Assembly (NCBI RefSeq): GCF_006385705.1
Contig: NZ_VFRQ01000001.1
Coordinates: forward strand, 682,001-746,000
Source: Pontibacter mangrovi
Lineage (GTDB): Bacteria; Bacteroidota; Bacteroidia; Cytophagales; Hymenobacteraceae
Length of the DNA stretch: 64,000 bases
Direction: 5' to 3'
Positions 1 to 9,442 of this stretch are shown here, piece by piece. Numbering within the stretch: position 1 is the first letter of the stretch; every line of letters starts with the position of its first letter. The position numbers and the translations under genes are program-made. The notes under the pieces are model-generated. The model did not search any database and was not told where the DNA came from. It saw nothing but the letters and a program-made list of their open reading frames with translations.

Positions 1-259
1 TGGCGTAGGCATTGCTTGGGTAAACCGAGCCGTAGGCGTTACCTAACACCTGCCCGTCCGTGGTAGCAGACACACCGGTCACTTTTTCGCTGTTCAGGTA
101 GAAGTTAGAGCGCGGGGCCCCATCTACGTGAAAGAAGAATTTAACCAGTGCGCCATCCTGAAGCGGATCAGCCAGCTCCGGAATGGAGTTCTTCTCGCAG
201 GCAGTTAACATCAGGCCTGCCGCCAGAATTGCTAATGTTCTATTTAATAATTTTCTCAT
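1..259 (-). CDS. Lipoprotein, possibly DUF4397-like (partial, C-terminus outside window)
   Basis: Only the first 86 residues are visible; the gene runs off the left edge. The start is ATG at 257-259. The protein opens with a short hydrophobic leader ending in LTAC (Cys at residue 21), a lipoprotein signal, so it is probably anchored in the outer membrane. The segment after the lipobox, with a hydrophobic strand followed by VDGAPRSNFYLNSEKVTG, resembles the start of DUF4397-type beta domains, but this is a weak match from memory. It lies 9 bases downstream of the SusD-like gene on the same strand, so it is very likely the third gene of the susCD operon and may be a surface glycan- or peptide-binding accessory lipoprotein. 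Substrate unknown. Confidence 0.7.
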   Translation of the reverse strand, partial: MRKLLNRTLAILAAGLMLTACEKNSIPELADPLQDGALVKFFFHVDGAPRSNFYLNSEKVTGVSATTDGQVLGNAYGSVYPSNAYA

Positions 260-268
260 TTTCAGATA

Positions 269-1885
269 TTATTCAGGCTTGCTAAACCATGTTTCAAAAG
301 TATGATAGTTCTCCTCGAAGCCACCAAGTTTCTCCAGGGCCTCTTTGTTCCACATGTACTCAGAGTTAAAGCGAGGGCGTGCTCTGTAAGCAGGCTTCTC
401 CTGGTTTGTTGAGTACAGTTCTTCTGGCAACTCAAAGCCAACATATACCGGGTTAGCCTCATTGCCCTGGTCGTAGTGATATCTTCTCATATCAGACCAA
501 GTATCCAGGAAGCCCCAAGCCCACGTAGCGATATACTTTTGCAGCATGATTTTAGAAAGGGTTAAATCAGCTACGGAAGTAGGCATTAACTCTTCGCTGG
601 CCATGTATTCGGCCCTACGCTGGTCAAACAGGGCTTTATCCGGTGCATAGCTGCGGGCAAAGTCCATGTGCGCGTTTACGCCTTCTGTATAAGCGTCCAG
701 GGCCACGTCTTTCTTGTTGGCGATCCAGGCGGCTTCGGCTTTGATAAACTGCAGCTGGGCATACGTCATGAGCGGGAACAGTGCGTTGTCTCCGAAAATG
801 TAGATCTGAGAACCCGGCGAAGTAGAGCTGGTTCCAACAGAGTTCCAAAGGCTTTTCGGCTCAAGAGCCTCTTCAGCATCAGTCCACTGTGTTAGGCCAA
901 CACCCGGCGTTACGCCTCTGTACTGTCCGTCGGGAGCAGGGGCCAGCATAGCGGTCAGGCGTGGGTCTTTCAGGTGCTGCCCTGCAAATTCCTCGGCTGG
1001 GTCTTCGCCAACCAGTGTTGGGTCAGAAAGCGCCGGGTTGGAGCCGTCCAGCAGGCCAACGATGAATTTTGTCTGGCGGTAGCCACCGATGTTGCCTCTT
1101 CTTGGTCCGAAGAAGTTTGAGTTGGTGCTTACCTCCCCCTGGAAACGAATCAGGGCGTCATCGGCATTGCTTGTAAACGATTTGTCTACATACTCAATCA
1201 CCTTGTTCGGGTCGTAAGAAGACTTGTTGGTTAAACGGTGCGCGTTGATCGCCAATAGGCCGTAGGCAAACTTCTTCCACTGCTCACGGTTGCCACCATA
1301 GATCAGGTCGGCGCCGCTAAGCCCGGAGTTCGCTTCGTCCAGACCGTCGGTTCTTTCCAGGTTCTCGATGCCCAGCATCAGCAGGCGCTGAATCTCAGCG
1401 TACACCACCTGCTGCTCATCGTAATTAAAGGTTCTCTTGTCAGGATCGAAAGCCTCTGTTACGATTACCGGCCCATGATAGTCTGTCAGGTTCTGCCAGC
1501 CCAGGGCACGCATAATGTAACCTACGCCAGCAAAATCATACTTCTTATTCAGCTCAGCGCTTTCGATCATGTCGGACAGGTTGTAACCCATGCTCCAGTA
1601 AACAGCTCGCCACAACTGGGCATAGCTATCAGACAGCGGGTTATTGTGCAGGTCCAGAGAGTAGCCGGCGCTGTAGTAGCCCCAGTTCTGTGTATAGAAA
1701 CCGGCAAAGCGCCCGTCCCACTGCGTGGCCACAGCCAACTCAGACTGTATAGCCGGCAGGAACAGCTCAGGTTGCAGCAGCGCATCCGGCCCGTTCGGGT
1801 TCGTGTTTACGTCTAAGTAGCTCTCACAGCTTGTTGTAGCAAAAATGCTGGCAACCATTAGTGAGGCATAAATTATCTTTTTCAT
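269..1885 (-). CDS. SusD/RagB-family outer-membrane lipoprotein (SusD-like_2 type)
   Basis: 538 residues. A signal peptide ends in the lipobox TTSC (Cys at about residue 20), followed by ESYLDVNTNPNGPD, the usual opening of the SusD-like_2 subgroup. The rest is alpha-helical (TPR-like) with the QNLTDYHGPV and FAYGLLAINAHRLTN segments typical of the family. SusD proteins sit as a lid on a SusC beta-barrel and bind an oligosaccharide or peptide at the cell surface before TonB-driven import. The gene lies 12 bases downstream of the SusC gene, the standard order. No glycosidase, peptidase or sensor gene lies next to the pair, so the substrate cannot be named. The family is clear. Confidence 0.93.
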   Translation of the reverse strand: MKKIIYASLMVASIFATTSCESYLDVNTNPNGPDALLQPELFLPAIQSELAVATQWDGRFAGFYTQNWGYYSAGYSLDLHNNPLSDSYAQLWRAVYWSMGYNLSDMIESAELNKKYDFAGVGYIMRALGWQNLTDYHGPVIVTEAFDPDKRTFNYDEQQVVYAEIQRLLMLGIENLERTDGLDEANSGLSGADLIYGGNREQWKKFAYGLLAINAHRLTNKSSYDPNKVIEYVDKSFTSNADDALIRFQGEVSTNSNFFGPRRGNIGGYRQTKFIVGLLDGSNPALSDPTLVGEDPAEEFAGQHLKDPRLTAMLAPAPDGQYRGVTPGVGLTQWTDAEEALEPKSLWNSVGTSSTSPGSQIYIFGDNALFPLMTYAQLQFIKAEAAWIANKKDVALDAYTEGVNAHMDFARSYAPDKALFDQRRAEYMASEELMPTSVADLTLSKIMLQKYIATWAWGFLDTWSDMRRYHYDQGNEANPVYVGFELPEELYSTNQEKPAYRARPRFNSEYMWNKEALEKLGGFEENYHTFETWFSKPE

Positions 1886-1897
1886 ATTCGTTACTAA

Positions 1898-4800
1898 TTA
1901 AAATTCTGCTCTTACACCAAAGTTCAATCCTCTCGGTAACGGGAAGTTACCATAGTCAAAGCCTACACCACCGGCGCCGCCAACGGCAGCAGAGTTTCCG
2001 TTTGCCACTGGGTCAAGTCCGGAGTAGTTTGTAAGCAGGAACAGGTCAGTGCCAGTTACAAACACACTAGCGTTTCTGATGAACTTGGTTTTCGCCAGCA
2101 CGTCAGAAGGTAGTCTGTAGCTCAGTGTCACGTCTCTCAGGCGCACCCAGTTAATATCCTTCTCAATGAAGCTGTTGTAATAGTAGATTGAAGACCAGTA
2201 GCTGGAGTTACGGGCAAGGTCGATCGGAATATTATTCTCTGTTGGGTTAGCAGAGTTTTCCAAACCGTCTTTCAGCACACCTTTCACAATTCTTGGCGTA
2301 TCGCGATCAAGCGTCTTCGGGCTCAGGCCACGCGTTACCAGGTAGTGCTCTGTTGCGTTATACACGTCACCGCCTTTTCTGAAGTCGAGCAGGAAGTTAA
2401 GCGACAGGTTTTTGTAAGTGAAGCTGTTGGTCAAACCAACTGTGAAGTCCGGCTGTCTGTCGCCCACTACTACCCACTCGCTTGTGTTCAACAGTGGCAA
2501 ACCGGTAGATGGGTTGATCAGGATGTCTCCATTCTCATTTCTGTCGTAGTCGTAACCGGTAAAGGTTGTAAGCGGACCGTCTAGTCTCGCACCACCTCTT
2601 ACGTTACCATACAACCAGGTATCAGAGTTGTAGAACTCCTGTACATCACCTGGCAGCTTCGTCAGCTTGCTTTTGTTGCTCGTAAAGTTGGCCAGAACGT
2701 CCCAGGTAAAGTCGTTGGAAGCAACCGGCGTAGCGTTCAACTGCAACTCTATACCTTCGTTATACATCTCACCAGCGTTGAAAGTCATCAACACGAAGCC
2801 TGTTGCATAGCTCAGGCGCAGGTTCTGCACGATCTGGTCAACAGAGGTTTTTCTGAAGTATGTCGCATCAATTCCCAAGCGGTCGTTGAAGAACTTCAAT
2901 TCAGCACCAAACTCGTAAGAAGTTGTCATCTCCGGGCGCAGGTTCAGGCTTGGGCCTGAGAAACCGTAGCGGAAACCTCCTCCTGTTGTAGTGGCAGTCT
3001 CGTAGAACGGACGGATGCTGTAAGGACGGGCATCTTTACCAACCTGAGCGATGGACGCTCTCAGTTTACCGTAAGACAGTACATTCTTAATGCCTGCAAA
3101 CGGTGCAAGCTCTGTAAAGATAAAGCTAAGGCCGGCTGATGGGTAGAAGAAAGACCTGTTCTGCACTGGCAGCGTCGAGCTCCAGTCGTTACGGCCTGTC
3201 AGGGTCAGGAACAGGGTTTCGTTGTAGTTGATGTTGGCGCTACCGAAAGCACCTATCAGGCGACGCTGCGTCAGGTTATTGAACGCACGCTGCGTCGTAA
3301 GCTCTGTGTTGTTGATGGACCACAGGTCAGGAGCCTGGAAGTTTTCGCCTGTTACGGCTGCGCTGAAGGTATTGTAATCATACACAGCGCTACCCAGTTT
3401 CACGTCTGCACGCACTTTGTCGTTGAAGAACGCTTTAGGCGTAAACTGCGCGTAGTACTGGAAAGTCAGGTTTCTGTTAGTGATAACTGCCTGGTCGAAA
3501 ATACCGCCAAAGCTCTTGCCAGAGTTAGACTCCGGGTGACGAACGATGGTGTTCTTTTCAGTATAGTAATCTACACCTACCTGGCCTACGAATCTCAGCC
3601 ATTCCGCAGCGTCAACGTTTAACTGCGTGTTTAATCTGTATCTGTCTGTCAGCGAGTTAAACTGATTCTTATTCACGTTAAAGAAGGCGTTCTCAACAGC
3701 GTTCGCATCGGCAAAGTCTGCATAGTCTCTGCGCTTGCCACTCGGAGTCAGGTAGTTGCTGGCATCGTCGGTGCTTGGCCACAGCAATAAGTGCAGCAGC
3801 GGGCCGCCAGCACCTCTAAAGGCCTGGTCGTTATCAGAGCGCGTATAATCGAACGTTACATCTGTAGAGATGTGCTTGTTCAGTTTCGCTGTGATAGCAG
3901 AAGACAGGTTCAGTTTGTCAAGCTCAGTGTTAGGTATAAAGCCCTGAGCATTGGTGTAAGCACCGGAGATACGGTACTGCGTGTTCTCACTGCCACCGGT
4001 AAACGACAGGTTGTGCTTCTGTGTTTTAGCGCTCTGGAAGAAGTTTTTCACGTTATCGTAAAACTGCGTTCCTTCCGGGTATTTAGGTCCAAAGTAGTAA
4101 AGCTCCTCGCCGTCGCCAGGGTAACCGCTCACCCCACGGTCGTATACCTGCTGAATTTCAGGGTACTTCACAATGCGGTCCAGTCTAAAGCTGTTGCTGT
4201 AGTTAATGCGAGGCTCACCGGCCTTACCACGCTTGGTAGTAATTACGATGGCGCCAGACGCCGCCTCTATACCATAAAGGGCAGCAGCCTCAGGGCCTTT
4301 TAGCACGGTAATGCTTTCAATGTCCTCTGGGTTAATGTCAGCCGCTCTGTTGGTAAAGTCAACGCCTCTGTTTTCGAAAGACTTAGAACCAGCTCCGATA
4401 GAAGAGGCAAAAACAGCTGTGGAGGTAGTGTTGTTGCTGATAGGCAGACCGTCTACCACGAACAGTGGCTGGTTGTTGCCGCTCAGCGAGCTGATACCAC
4501 GGATAACGATAGAGGACGAAGCGCCTGGAAGACCAGAAGAAGCTGCCACATCCACACCAGCCACACGACCTGCCAGGCCGTTTACGAAGTTCTCGCGCTG
4601 TGTTTGGGCAATAGCGGCACCTTTTACCTCTGTAACGGCATAACCCAGGGCTTTTTTCTCCTGTTTGATACCAAGGGCTGTTACCACCACTTCATCCAGC
4701 GTCTCGTTGTCCGGATTCAGGGCAACATCAATGGTAGAGGCGTTACCGATGGTGCGCTCTGTCGGCTTCATGCCAATAAAAGAGAACACCAGCACGTCGG

Positions 4801-5011
4801 TGGCTTCCACATTGTTAATAGTGTAGCGGCCTGAGGCGTCGGTAACAGCACCGCGCGACTTGCCTTTCACAGTAACTGACACCCCCGGAAGCTCAATCTT
4901 GTCTTCCGCGGACGTTACCGTTCCACTTACTGTTTTGCCCTGGGCAAAACTTTCTGCATGTAGCAGGAGCATGCATAGCCCCCACATGATACATCGTAAA
5001 TAGTTCTTCAT
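1898..5011 (-). CDS. SusC/RagA-family TonB-linked outer-membrane transporter
   Basis: 1037 residues. A signal peptide (to about residue 23, ending SFAQG) is followed by a carboxypeptidase-D-like regulatory domain (about 28-105; GVSVTVKGKSRGAVTDASGRY), a TonB-box-like stretch (ETLDEVVVTALG, about 104-115), a plug domain with LAGRVAGVDV and VIRGISSLSG, and a C-terminal beta-barrel ending in the aromatic-rich strand NFGVRAEF. It imports a ligand captured by the SusD partner, using proton-motive force passed on by TonB-ExbBD. It heads a three-gene minus-strand operon. A long AT-rich upstream region (5012-5645) probably holds the promoter, but I could not find a clear TAnnTTTG box. The AAGTAT hexamer common elsewhere is nearly absent here. 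Ligand unknown. Confidence 0.96.
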   Translation of the reverse strand: MKNYLRCIMWGLCMLLLHAESFAQGKTVSGTVTSAEDKIELPGVSVTVKGKSRGAVTDASGRYTINNVEATDVLVFSFIGMKPTERTIGNASTIDVALNPDNETLDEVVVTALGIKQEKKALGYAVTEVKGAAIAQTQRENFVNGLAGRVAGVDVAASSGLPGASSSIVIRGISSLSGNNQPLFVVDGLPISNNTTSTAVFASSIGAGSKSFENRGVDFTNRAADINPEDIESITVLKGPEAAALYGIEAASGAIVITTKRGKAGEPRINYSNSFRLDRIVKYPEIQQVYDRGVSGYPGDGEELYYFGPKYPEGTQFYDNVKNFFQSAKTQKHNLSFTGGSENTQYRISGAYTNAQGFIPNTELDKLNLSSAITAKLNKHISTDVTFDYTRSDNDQAFRGAGGPLLHLLLWPSTDDASNYLTPSGKRRDYADFADANAVENAFFNVNKNQFNSLTDRYRLNTQLNVDAAEWLRFVGQVGVDYYTEKNTIVRHPESNSGKSFGGIFDQAVITNRNLTFQYYAQFTPKAFFNDKVRADVKLGSAVYDYNTFSAAVTGENFQAPDLWSINNTELTTQRAFNNLTQRRLIGAFGSANINYNETLFLTLTGRNDWSSTLPVQNRSFFYPSAGLSFIFTELAPFAGIKNVLSYGKLRASIAQVGKDARPYSIRPFYETATTTGGGFRYGFSGPSLNLRPEMTTSYEFGAELKFFNDRLGIDATYFRKTSVDQIVQNLRLSYATGFVLMTFNAGEMYNEGIELQLNATPVASNDFTWDVLANFTSNKSKLTKLPGDVQEFYNSDTWLYGNVRGGARLDGPLTTFTGYDYDRNENGDILINPSTGLPLLNTSEWVVVGDRQPDFTVGLTNSFTYKNLSLNFLLDFRKGGDVYNATEHYLVTRGLSPKTLDRDTPRIVKGVLKDGLENSANPTENNIPIDLARNSSYWSSIYYYNSFIEKDINWVRLRDVTLSYRLPSDVLAKTKFIRNASVFVTGTDLFLLTNYSGLDPVANGNSAAVGGAGGVGFDYGNFPLPRGLNFGVRAEF

Positions 5012-5645
5012 GTTTAGGTTAGGTTGATAATTAAGGCACCAAGATATATAATATTTTATATTTCCTACTAATCCAGCGCAAAATTTATTGCAATTACATC
5101 AAACCCTTTCAGCCAGATGAGTATGCCATCACCTCTCTGATTTTTCTTCCGTAACACAGCAATCGGGTTGGTTTTTTGCTGCACCTGAAGCTTAATTAAT
5201 AAGACTCTTATCGGTAAGTGTCAAATTACCATGTATATTAACACATGCTGCAGAAGCACTCACTCAACACCTCCTAACTTCATATAGTACAATAAACACA
5301 GGCACCATACCGTGCGTTTCGCAAACGTTTGTTTTGTTTCGTTATATAATAAAAGAAGAGTATAGTGCAATTACCTGTAACTAATGAGTATGTTTAAACA
5401 GAAATGAATAGGTTTAGCAGCCTATGAATACAATGAAAGCACGGTAAAAGCAGCCAATTACACCCTATCAACCATATAGGGAAAGAGGCAGTCAAAGTAA
5501 CATTTATGGTGCAAACGCGACGGCAGTTACACCTTACTTTGGTGTAAAGACGAAGTACAAGATTGTTTTAAGGTTGGGGTGCCGCGCAGCATCAGGGACG
5601 ATTGGGAGTTAAACTCACCGACAATACTAGCCGAAATAAAAACAC
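5012..5645. other. 634-base AT-rich intergenic region upstream of susC
   Basis: No credible gene. The region lies between the susC start and the stop of the ZIP transporter gene, both read on the minus strand, so it holds the susC promoter and the ZIP transcript end. It is AT-rich compared with its neighbours. A 10-base perfect palindrome lies at 5322-5331. I found no clear Bacteroidota -7/-33 pair, no riboswitch fold and no hairpin followed by a T-run. Confidence 0.6.
5322..5331. promoter_or_regulatory. Palindrome CAAACGTTTG, candidate operator
   Basis: A perfect 10-base palindrome in the AT-rich region about 310 bases upstream of the susC start. Its centre ACGT within AAACGTTT recalls LacI/GalR-type operators, but no regulator gene is nearby. 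Low confidence. Confidence 0.25.
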
Positions 5646-6470
5646 CTACCCCAGCGCCACGTCCAGCACCATCATCACCGTAAAGCCGATGATCAGCCCC
5701 AGCACCGCCTGATCTGTGAACTTGTCGCGCTGCGTTTCGGGGATCACCTCCTCTACCACCACATAGATCATGGCGCCGGCGGCGAAGGCCAAGGCGTATG
5801 GCAGCACCGGGCGTATGTATAGCACGGCAGCGGCTCCTGCCACACCGGCCACCGGCTCCACTACCGCCGACAGTTGCCCGTACCAAAAGCTTTTGCGCCT
5901 GCTAATCCCCATCCGCCGCAGCGGCATGGCTACCGCAAAACCCTCCGGAAAATTCTGCAGCCCAATGCCAAAGGCCAGCACGACGGCAGAGGCAACCGTT
6001 ACACCGTCAACGCCGTTGGCCGCGGCACCAAACAGCACGCCTACGGCCAGCCCTTCCGGGATGTTGTGGATGGTGATGGCAAGTATGAGCAGCGTGGTGC
6101 GGTGCCAGCGCGTCTTCACGCCTTCTGCCTCGCTTTGCTTAAAACTGATGTGCAGGTGTGGCGCGAGCTTATCGAGGGCAAAAATAAAGAGAGAGCCAAG
6201 CAGGAAACCGATGGCGGCGGGCATCCAACTCATGCCAGGGTAAAGCTCCTCTGCATACTCAATGGCCGGATTCAGCAGCGACCAGAAACTGGCGGCCAGC
6301 ATCACGCCTCCGGTAAAACCGAGCATCACATCCTGCCATACCCTGCTCAGGTCCCGGAAAAAGAAAACGAGGCTTGCACCCAGCGCAGTTACCAGCCAGG
6401 TAAAAATGGTGGCCAGTAGCGCCGCCAGTACGGAGTGCAGGTTTGCAAGAAAGGAAACGATACTTTCCAT
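5646..6470 (-). CDS. ZIP-family divalent metal transporter
   Basis: 274 residues from the ATG at 6468-6470; a TTG two codons upstream is possible but less likely. An integral membrane protein with about eight hydrophobic segments. It carries the ZIP signatures HNIPEGLAVG (TM4) and, in TM5, QNFPEGFAV, where the usual His is Gln. The loop between the third and fourth segments is short and has a His (PHLHIS). ZIP proteins move Zn2+, Fe2+ or Mn2+ into the cytoplasm; the GufA/ZupT branch is the closest in length and motif. It stands alone between two longer spacers. Metal preference cannot be read from the sequence. Confidence 0.92.
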   Translation of the reverse strand: MESIVSFLANLHSVLAALLATIFTWLVTALGASLVFFFRDLSRVWQDVMLGFTGGVMLAASFWSLLNPAIEYAEELYPGMSWMPAAIGFLLGSLFIFALDKLAPHLHISFKQSEAEGVKTRWHRTTLLILAITIHNIPEGLAVGVLFGAAANGVDGVTVASAVVLAFGIGLQNFPEGFAVAMPLRRMGISRRKSFWYGQLSAVVEPVAGVAGAAAVLYIRPVLPYALAFAAGAMIYVVVEEVIPETQRDKFTDQAVLGLIIGFTVMMVLDVALG

Positions 6471-6526
6471 GAACAAAGGATTCTGCTGCTATTACCTTTG
6501 CCTGCCACTTTTAGTTACCGTGTGAT

Positions 6527-7285
6527 TTATACTTTGCGCCTGATCTTGGCAATGTACTGCTGCATGCGCTCGTAATGGGAGCCTTTCCAGTACACCCGAC
6601 TGCAGGAGGGGCAGCGGTAGAACACATGGAAGTAGGCCTTGGTTTTAGGGGGCAGCTGCTCCAGCACCTCCTGCTTGCTTACTTCCTGCACCGGCACATT
6701 ACAGGCCAGGCAGCGCGCAAACGGACTGAAACTGCGCTGCAGATCGAACCGGCGCAACACCTCCTCCAGCTGCTCCTCGGTGTGCTGCGAGCGCAGCCAG
6801 TAGCCCCAGGTAACGCTTTTCTGCTTCAAAAGGCCAATATCGCGCGTTAGCACCACCCGCTGCTGCTCAGCCGCTATGCGGGCAATGGCCTGGTCGGTTA
6901 AATAGGTTTGATAGTGGGTGTCCAGGCCGAGCATGCGCATACGTTTGGCCAGGGTACCCAGGTGCGCATCCAGAATGAAGCGGTGCGGCGGCGGGTGTCG
7001 TTCCTCAAGAGTATAACCAGCAGGCCAGCTTCGCTCCGCCTCCACCGGGTATACTTCCACTTCATCGCCGGGCTGCAGCAAGTATGAAAAAGTTACCGGT
7101 TTGCCCTTTACCAGCACCACATCCACCTCCGGGTGCGGCACGTTCAGGGCTTCCATAGCGTCTTTAATGGCAGGAGTCCCGCGGAAAGTATAATCTATCG
7201 TTTTATCCTTCCGGTGCTTGCTCAGGAAATCATTTAGCGCCCCGTAAAACCGAAACCGGGCAGCTTGCTCTGGCTGTTTGCTCAT
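6527..7285 (-). CDS. Mut7-C RNase-domain protein with ubiquitin-like N-domain and zinc ribbon
   Basis: 252 residues. Three parts can be seen. An N-terminal ubiquitin/ThiS-like fold (about 10-85, ending LQPGDEVEVYPV) matches Mut7-C_ub. A PIN-like Mut7-C (DUF82) nuclease domain (about 100-165) has acidic residues in FILDAHLGTLAKRMRMLG and LTRDIGLLKQ. A C-terminal zinc ribbon has CLAC and CPSC pairs (about 192 and 227). Members are predicted endoribonucleases; the bacterial role is not established. No partner gene is adjacent. The family assignment is firm; the function is inferred from the domain only. Confidence 0.85.
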   Translation of the reverse strand: MSKQPEQAARFRFYGALNDFLSKHRKDKTIDYTFRGTPAIKDAMEALNVPHPEVDVVLVKGKPVTFSYLLQPGDEVEVYPVEAERSWPAGYTLEERHPPPHRFILDAHLGTLAKRMRMLGLDTHYQTYLTDQAIARIAAEQQRVVLTRDIGLLKQKSVTWGYWLRSQHTEEQLEEVLRRFDLQRSFSPFARCLACNVPVQEVSKQEVLEQLPPKTKAYFHVFYRCPSCSRVYWKGSHYERMQQYIAKIRRKV

Positions 7286-7368
7286 ACGTTGGTTTACGAA
7301 AGCGGGAGAACGGTCGGCTGTTTGTTGCTGGTTGTAGAATAGTAGATTTCAAGCAAGCTGGTGCTAGA

Positions 7369-7389
7369 GAAGTATAGCATGTATACTTC
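7369..7389. repeat. Imperfect palindrome built from two AAGTATA units
   Basis: GAAGTATA and TATACTTC arms face each other across a 5-base centre, in the 200-base spacer between the NRAMP-like and Mut7-C genes. Two further AAGTATA copies follow within 35 bases. This is the densest intergenic cluster of the window-wide hexamer. Confidence 0.55.
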
Positions 7390-7486
7390 TCATGCTAATG
7401 AAGTATAAATTCAGCAAGTATAACAGACTGCGAGTCCCACCCTAACTGATTAATTGCACAGTGCAGCTTATTAGCAATAAAGACAT

Positions 7487-8674
7487 TTAATTAAACAGCT
7501 TCGGCAATTGCTGCAGCAAAGTATATCCTCCGAGATAGGCCATCACTAGCACCACCAACACGCCGAAGACGGTAAGCAGCGGCGGGTGGCGGTAATTGCC
7601 CATAATAGCAGGTTTATAGGCAGCGATAAGTATGACCGCCAGCGTGAGCGGCAGGATAAGACCGTTGAGGGCTCCGGCCACTATCAGCAGGCGCACCGGC
7701 TGCCCGATGGTGACGAACACGGCAGTGGAGACAAGTATAAAACCGATGATGACCCAGTTCTCATACTTTAGGATGGTGCCGCTGAAGGACTTGAGGAAGG
7801 AAACGGAAGTATAAGCGGAGCCAATGACCGACGTAACCGCCGCCGAAAGCATCACCACGCCAAAAAGCTTATAGCCCACTTCGCCCGCTGCCAGCCTAAA
7901 AACAGAGGCCGGCGGATTGGCCGCATCCAGCACCAGCCCCTTGCTCACCACGCCCAGCGCCGCCAGAAACAGGAACACGCGGATAACGGAGGCCACGGTG
8001 ATACCCGACACGGCACTGGTCGTTACCTGGGGCAGCGACTCTTTGCCCTTCACGCCGGCATCGAGCAGGCGATGGCCGCCGGCGAAGGTAATGTAGCCGC
8101 CTACGGTGCCGCCCACCAAGGTCACGATCGCCAACACATCCACCTCCTCGGGCAGAAAGGTTTTAGCAACGGCCTCGCCTACCGGCGGCGCGGAAGTGAC
8201 CGCCACGTACACGATCAGCAGGATCATCAGAAAACCCATCACCTGCGCAAAGAGGTCCATCACCTTGCCCGCCTCGCGCACCAGGAAAACAGCAATAGCC
8301 ATGGCAGCGGCAAGTATAGCCCCTGTTTCCGGGGAAATGCCCAGCAGCACATTAAAGCCAAGACCGGCGCCGCCCACGTTGCCGATGTTGAAAGCCAGCC
8401 CGCCCAGCACGATCAGGAAGGAGATAAAAGCCCCCAGCCCCGGCAGCACGAGGTTAGCAATGTCCTGCGCCCGCCGCTCCGACACGGCAATCACCCGCCA
8501 CACGTTCAGCTGCACGCCAATATCCAGTATGATCGAGACAAGGATGACGAAGCCAAAGTTGGCCGCCAGTTGTTGCGTGAAAACGGTGGTCTGCGTCAGG
8601 AAGCCCGGGCCAACGGCAGAGGTCGCCATCAGGAAAGCCGCCCCGAGCAATACGCTCCAGTTCTTCTGTTTCAT
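7487..8674 (-). CDS. YcsG-like NRAMP-family transporter of the 5-oxoprolinase operon
   Basis: 395 residues, about eleven hydrophobic segments. The overall pattern fits the NRAMP superfamily and in particular YcsG, which sits beside ycsF-kipI-kipA in Bacillus. True NRAMP metal transporters have DPGN in TM1 and an A/M-P-H motif in TM6. Here TM1 reads GPGF (residues 22-25) and the TM6 region reads GGTVGG, so the metal ligands are missing. Together with its place as last gene of a pxp operon, 6 bases after pxpA, this suggests import of 5-oxoproline or a related organic acid. That substrate is an inference from context. Confidence 0.8.
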   Translation of the reverse strand: MKQKNWSVLLGAAFLMATSAVGPGFLTQTTVFTQQLAANFGFVILVSIILDIGVQLNVWRVIAVSERRAQDIANLVLPGLGAFISFLIVLGGLAFNIGNVGGAGLGFNVLLGISPETGAILAAAMAIAVFLVREAGKVMDLFAQVMGFLMILLIVYVAVTSAPPVGEAVAKTFLPEEVDVLAIVTLVGGTVGGYITFAGGHRLLDAGVKGKESLPQVTTSAVSGITVASVIRVFLFLAALGVVSKGLVLDAANPPASVFRLAAGEVGYKLFGVVMLSAAVTSVIGSAYTSVSFLKSFSGTILKYENWVIIGFILVSTAVFVTIGQPVRLLIVAGALNGLILPLTLAVILIAAYKPAIMGNYRHPPLLTVFGVLVVLVMAYLGGYTLLQQLPKLFN

Positions 8675-8680
8675 ATTTTT

Positions 8681-9442
8681 TTAGATGGCTGAGATGAGGA
8701 TGCCTTCTGCGGTGAGGCGCTCCTGGATACGTTTGGCAAAAGGCAATGCCTGCGCTCCGTCGCCGTGGATGCAGATGGTATCGGCTTTTATACTTATCTC
8801 CGTTCCCTGCAGCGAGACAACCTTGCCTTCCTGTACCATCCGCAGTACCTGCTGCACTGCCTGTTCCTGTTCGGTGATGAGGGCGTTTGGCTGACGACGG
8901 GGCGTAAGGGTACCATTCTCCTGATAGGTGCGGTCAGCAAAAACCTCGCTGGCGGTTCTGAGGCCATACTTCTCCCCGGCTTTAATCAAATCGCTTCCGG
9001 CCAACCCGTATAGTATGAGCTGATCATCTACTTTAGAAACGGCCGTGGCGATGGCTTCGGCCAGCACAGCGTTGGTGGCGGCCATGTTGTACAGCGCCCC
9101 GTGCGGCTTTATGTGGTGCAGCGCCGCTCCCTCTGCCCTGGCAAAGCCCATCAGCGCCCCCACCTGGTACACCACCATGTCGTATACTTCCTCCGCCGAA
9201 ACCGCCATTTCCCTTCTTCCAAAGCCAACTAAATCCGGCAGGCCTGGATGCGCGCCAATGGCCACGCCTTTCTTCAGGGCCAGTTGCACCGTTTTTTTCA
9301 TAGTGCCCGGATCGCCGGCATGGAAGCCACAGGCAATGTTGGCTGAGCTGACGTAGCTTAGCAGTTCGATGTCGTTGCCCATGCGCCAGGCGCCGAAGCC
9401 TTCGCCCATGTCGCAGTTCAGGTCTACGGAGAGTTGTTTCAT
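8681..9442 (-). CDS. pxpA: 5-oxoprolinase subunit A (LamB/YcsF family)
   Basis: 253 residues, the normal length for the family. The LamB/YcsF signatures are clear: [12 protein letters not shown] near the N-terminus, [12 protein letters not shown] (about 35-46), [15 protein letters not shown] (about 63-77) and IKPHGALYN (about 111-119). With PxpB and PxpC it forms the ATP-dependent bacterial 5-oxoprolinase that opens 5-oxo-L-proline to glutamate, removing a damage product of glutamine and glutamate. Its ATG overlaps the pxpC stop by four bases (ATGA), so translation is probably coupled. Confidence 0.95.
   Translation of the reverse strand: MKQLSVDLNCDMGEGFGAWRMGNDIELLSYVSSANIACGFHAGDPGTMKKTVQLALKKGVAIGAHPGLPDLVGFGRREMAVSAEEVYDMVVYQVGALMGFARAEGAALHHIKPHGALYNMAATNAVLAEAIATAVSKVDDQLILYGLAGSDLIKAGEKYGLRTASEVFADRTYQENGTLTPRRQPNALITEQEQAVQQVLRMVQEGKVVSLQGTEISIKADTICIHGDGAQALPFAKRIQERLTAEGILISAI

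Noticed and set aside
5527..5886. Minus-strand frame of 119 codons overlapping the ZIP transporter 3' end
   Set aside because: It lies mostly inside the ZIP gene in another frame and has Arg/Gly-rich, shadow-like composition with no family match.
7487..8674. Calling the NRAMP homologue a manganese or iron transporter
   Set aside because: The DPGN and TM6 metal-binding residues are absent and the gene is in a 5-oxoprolinase operon.
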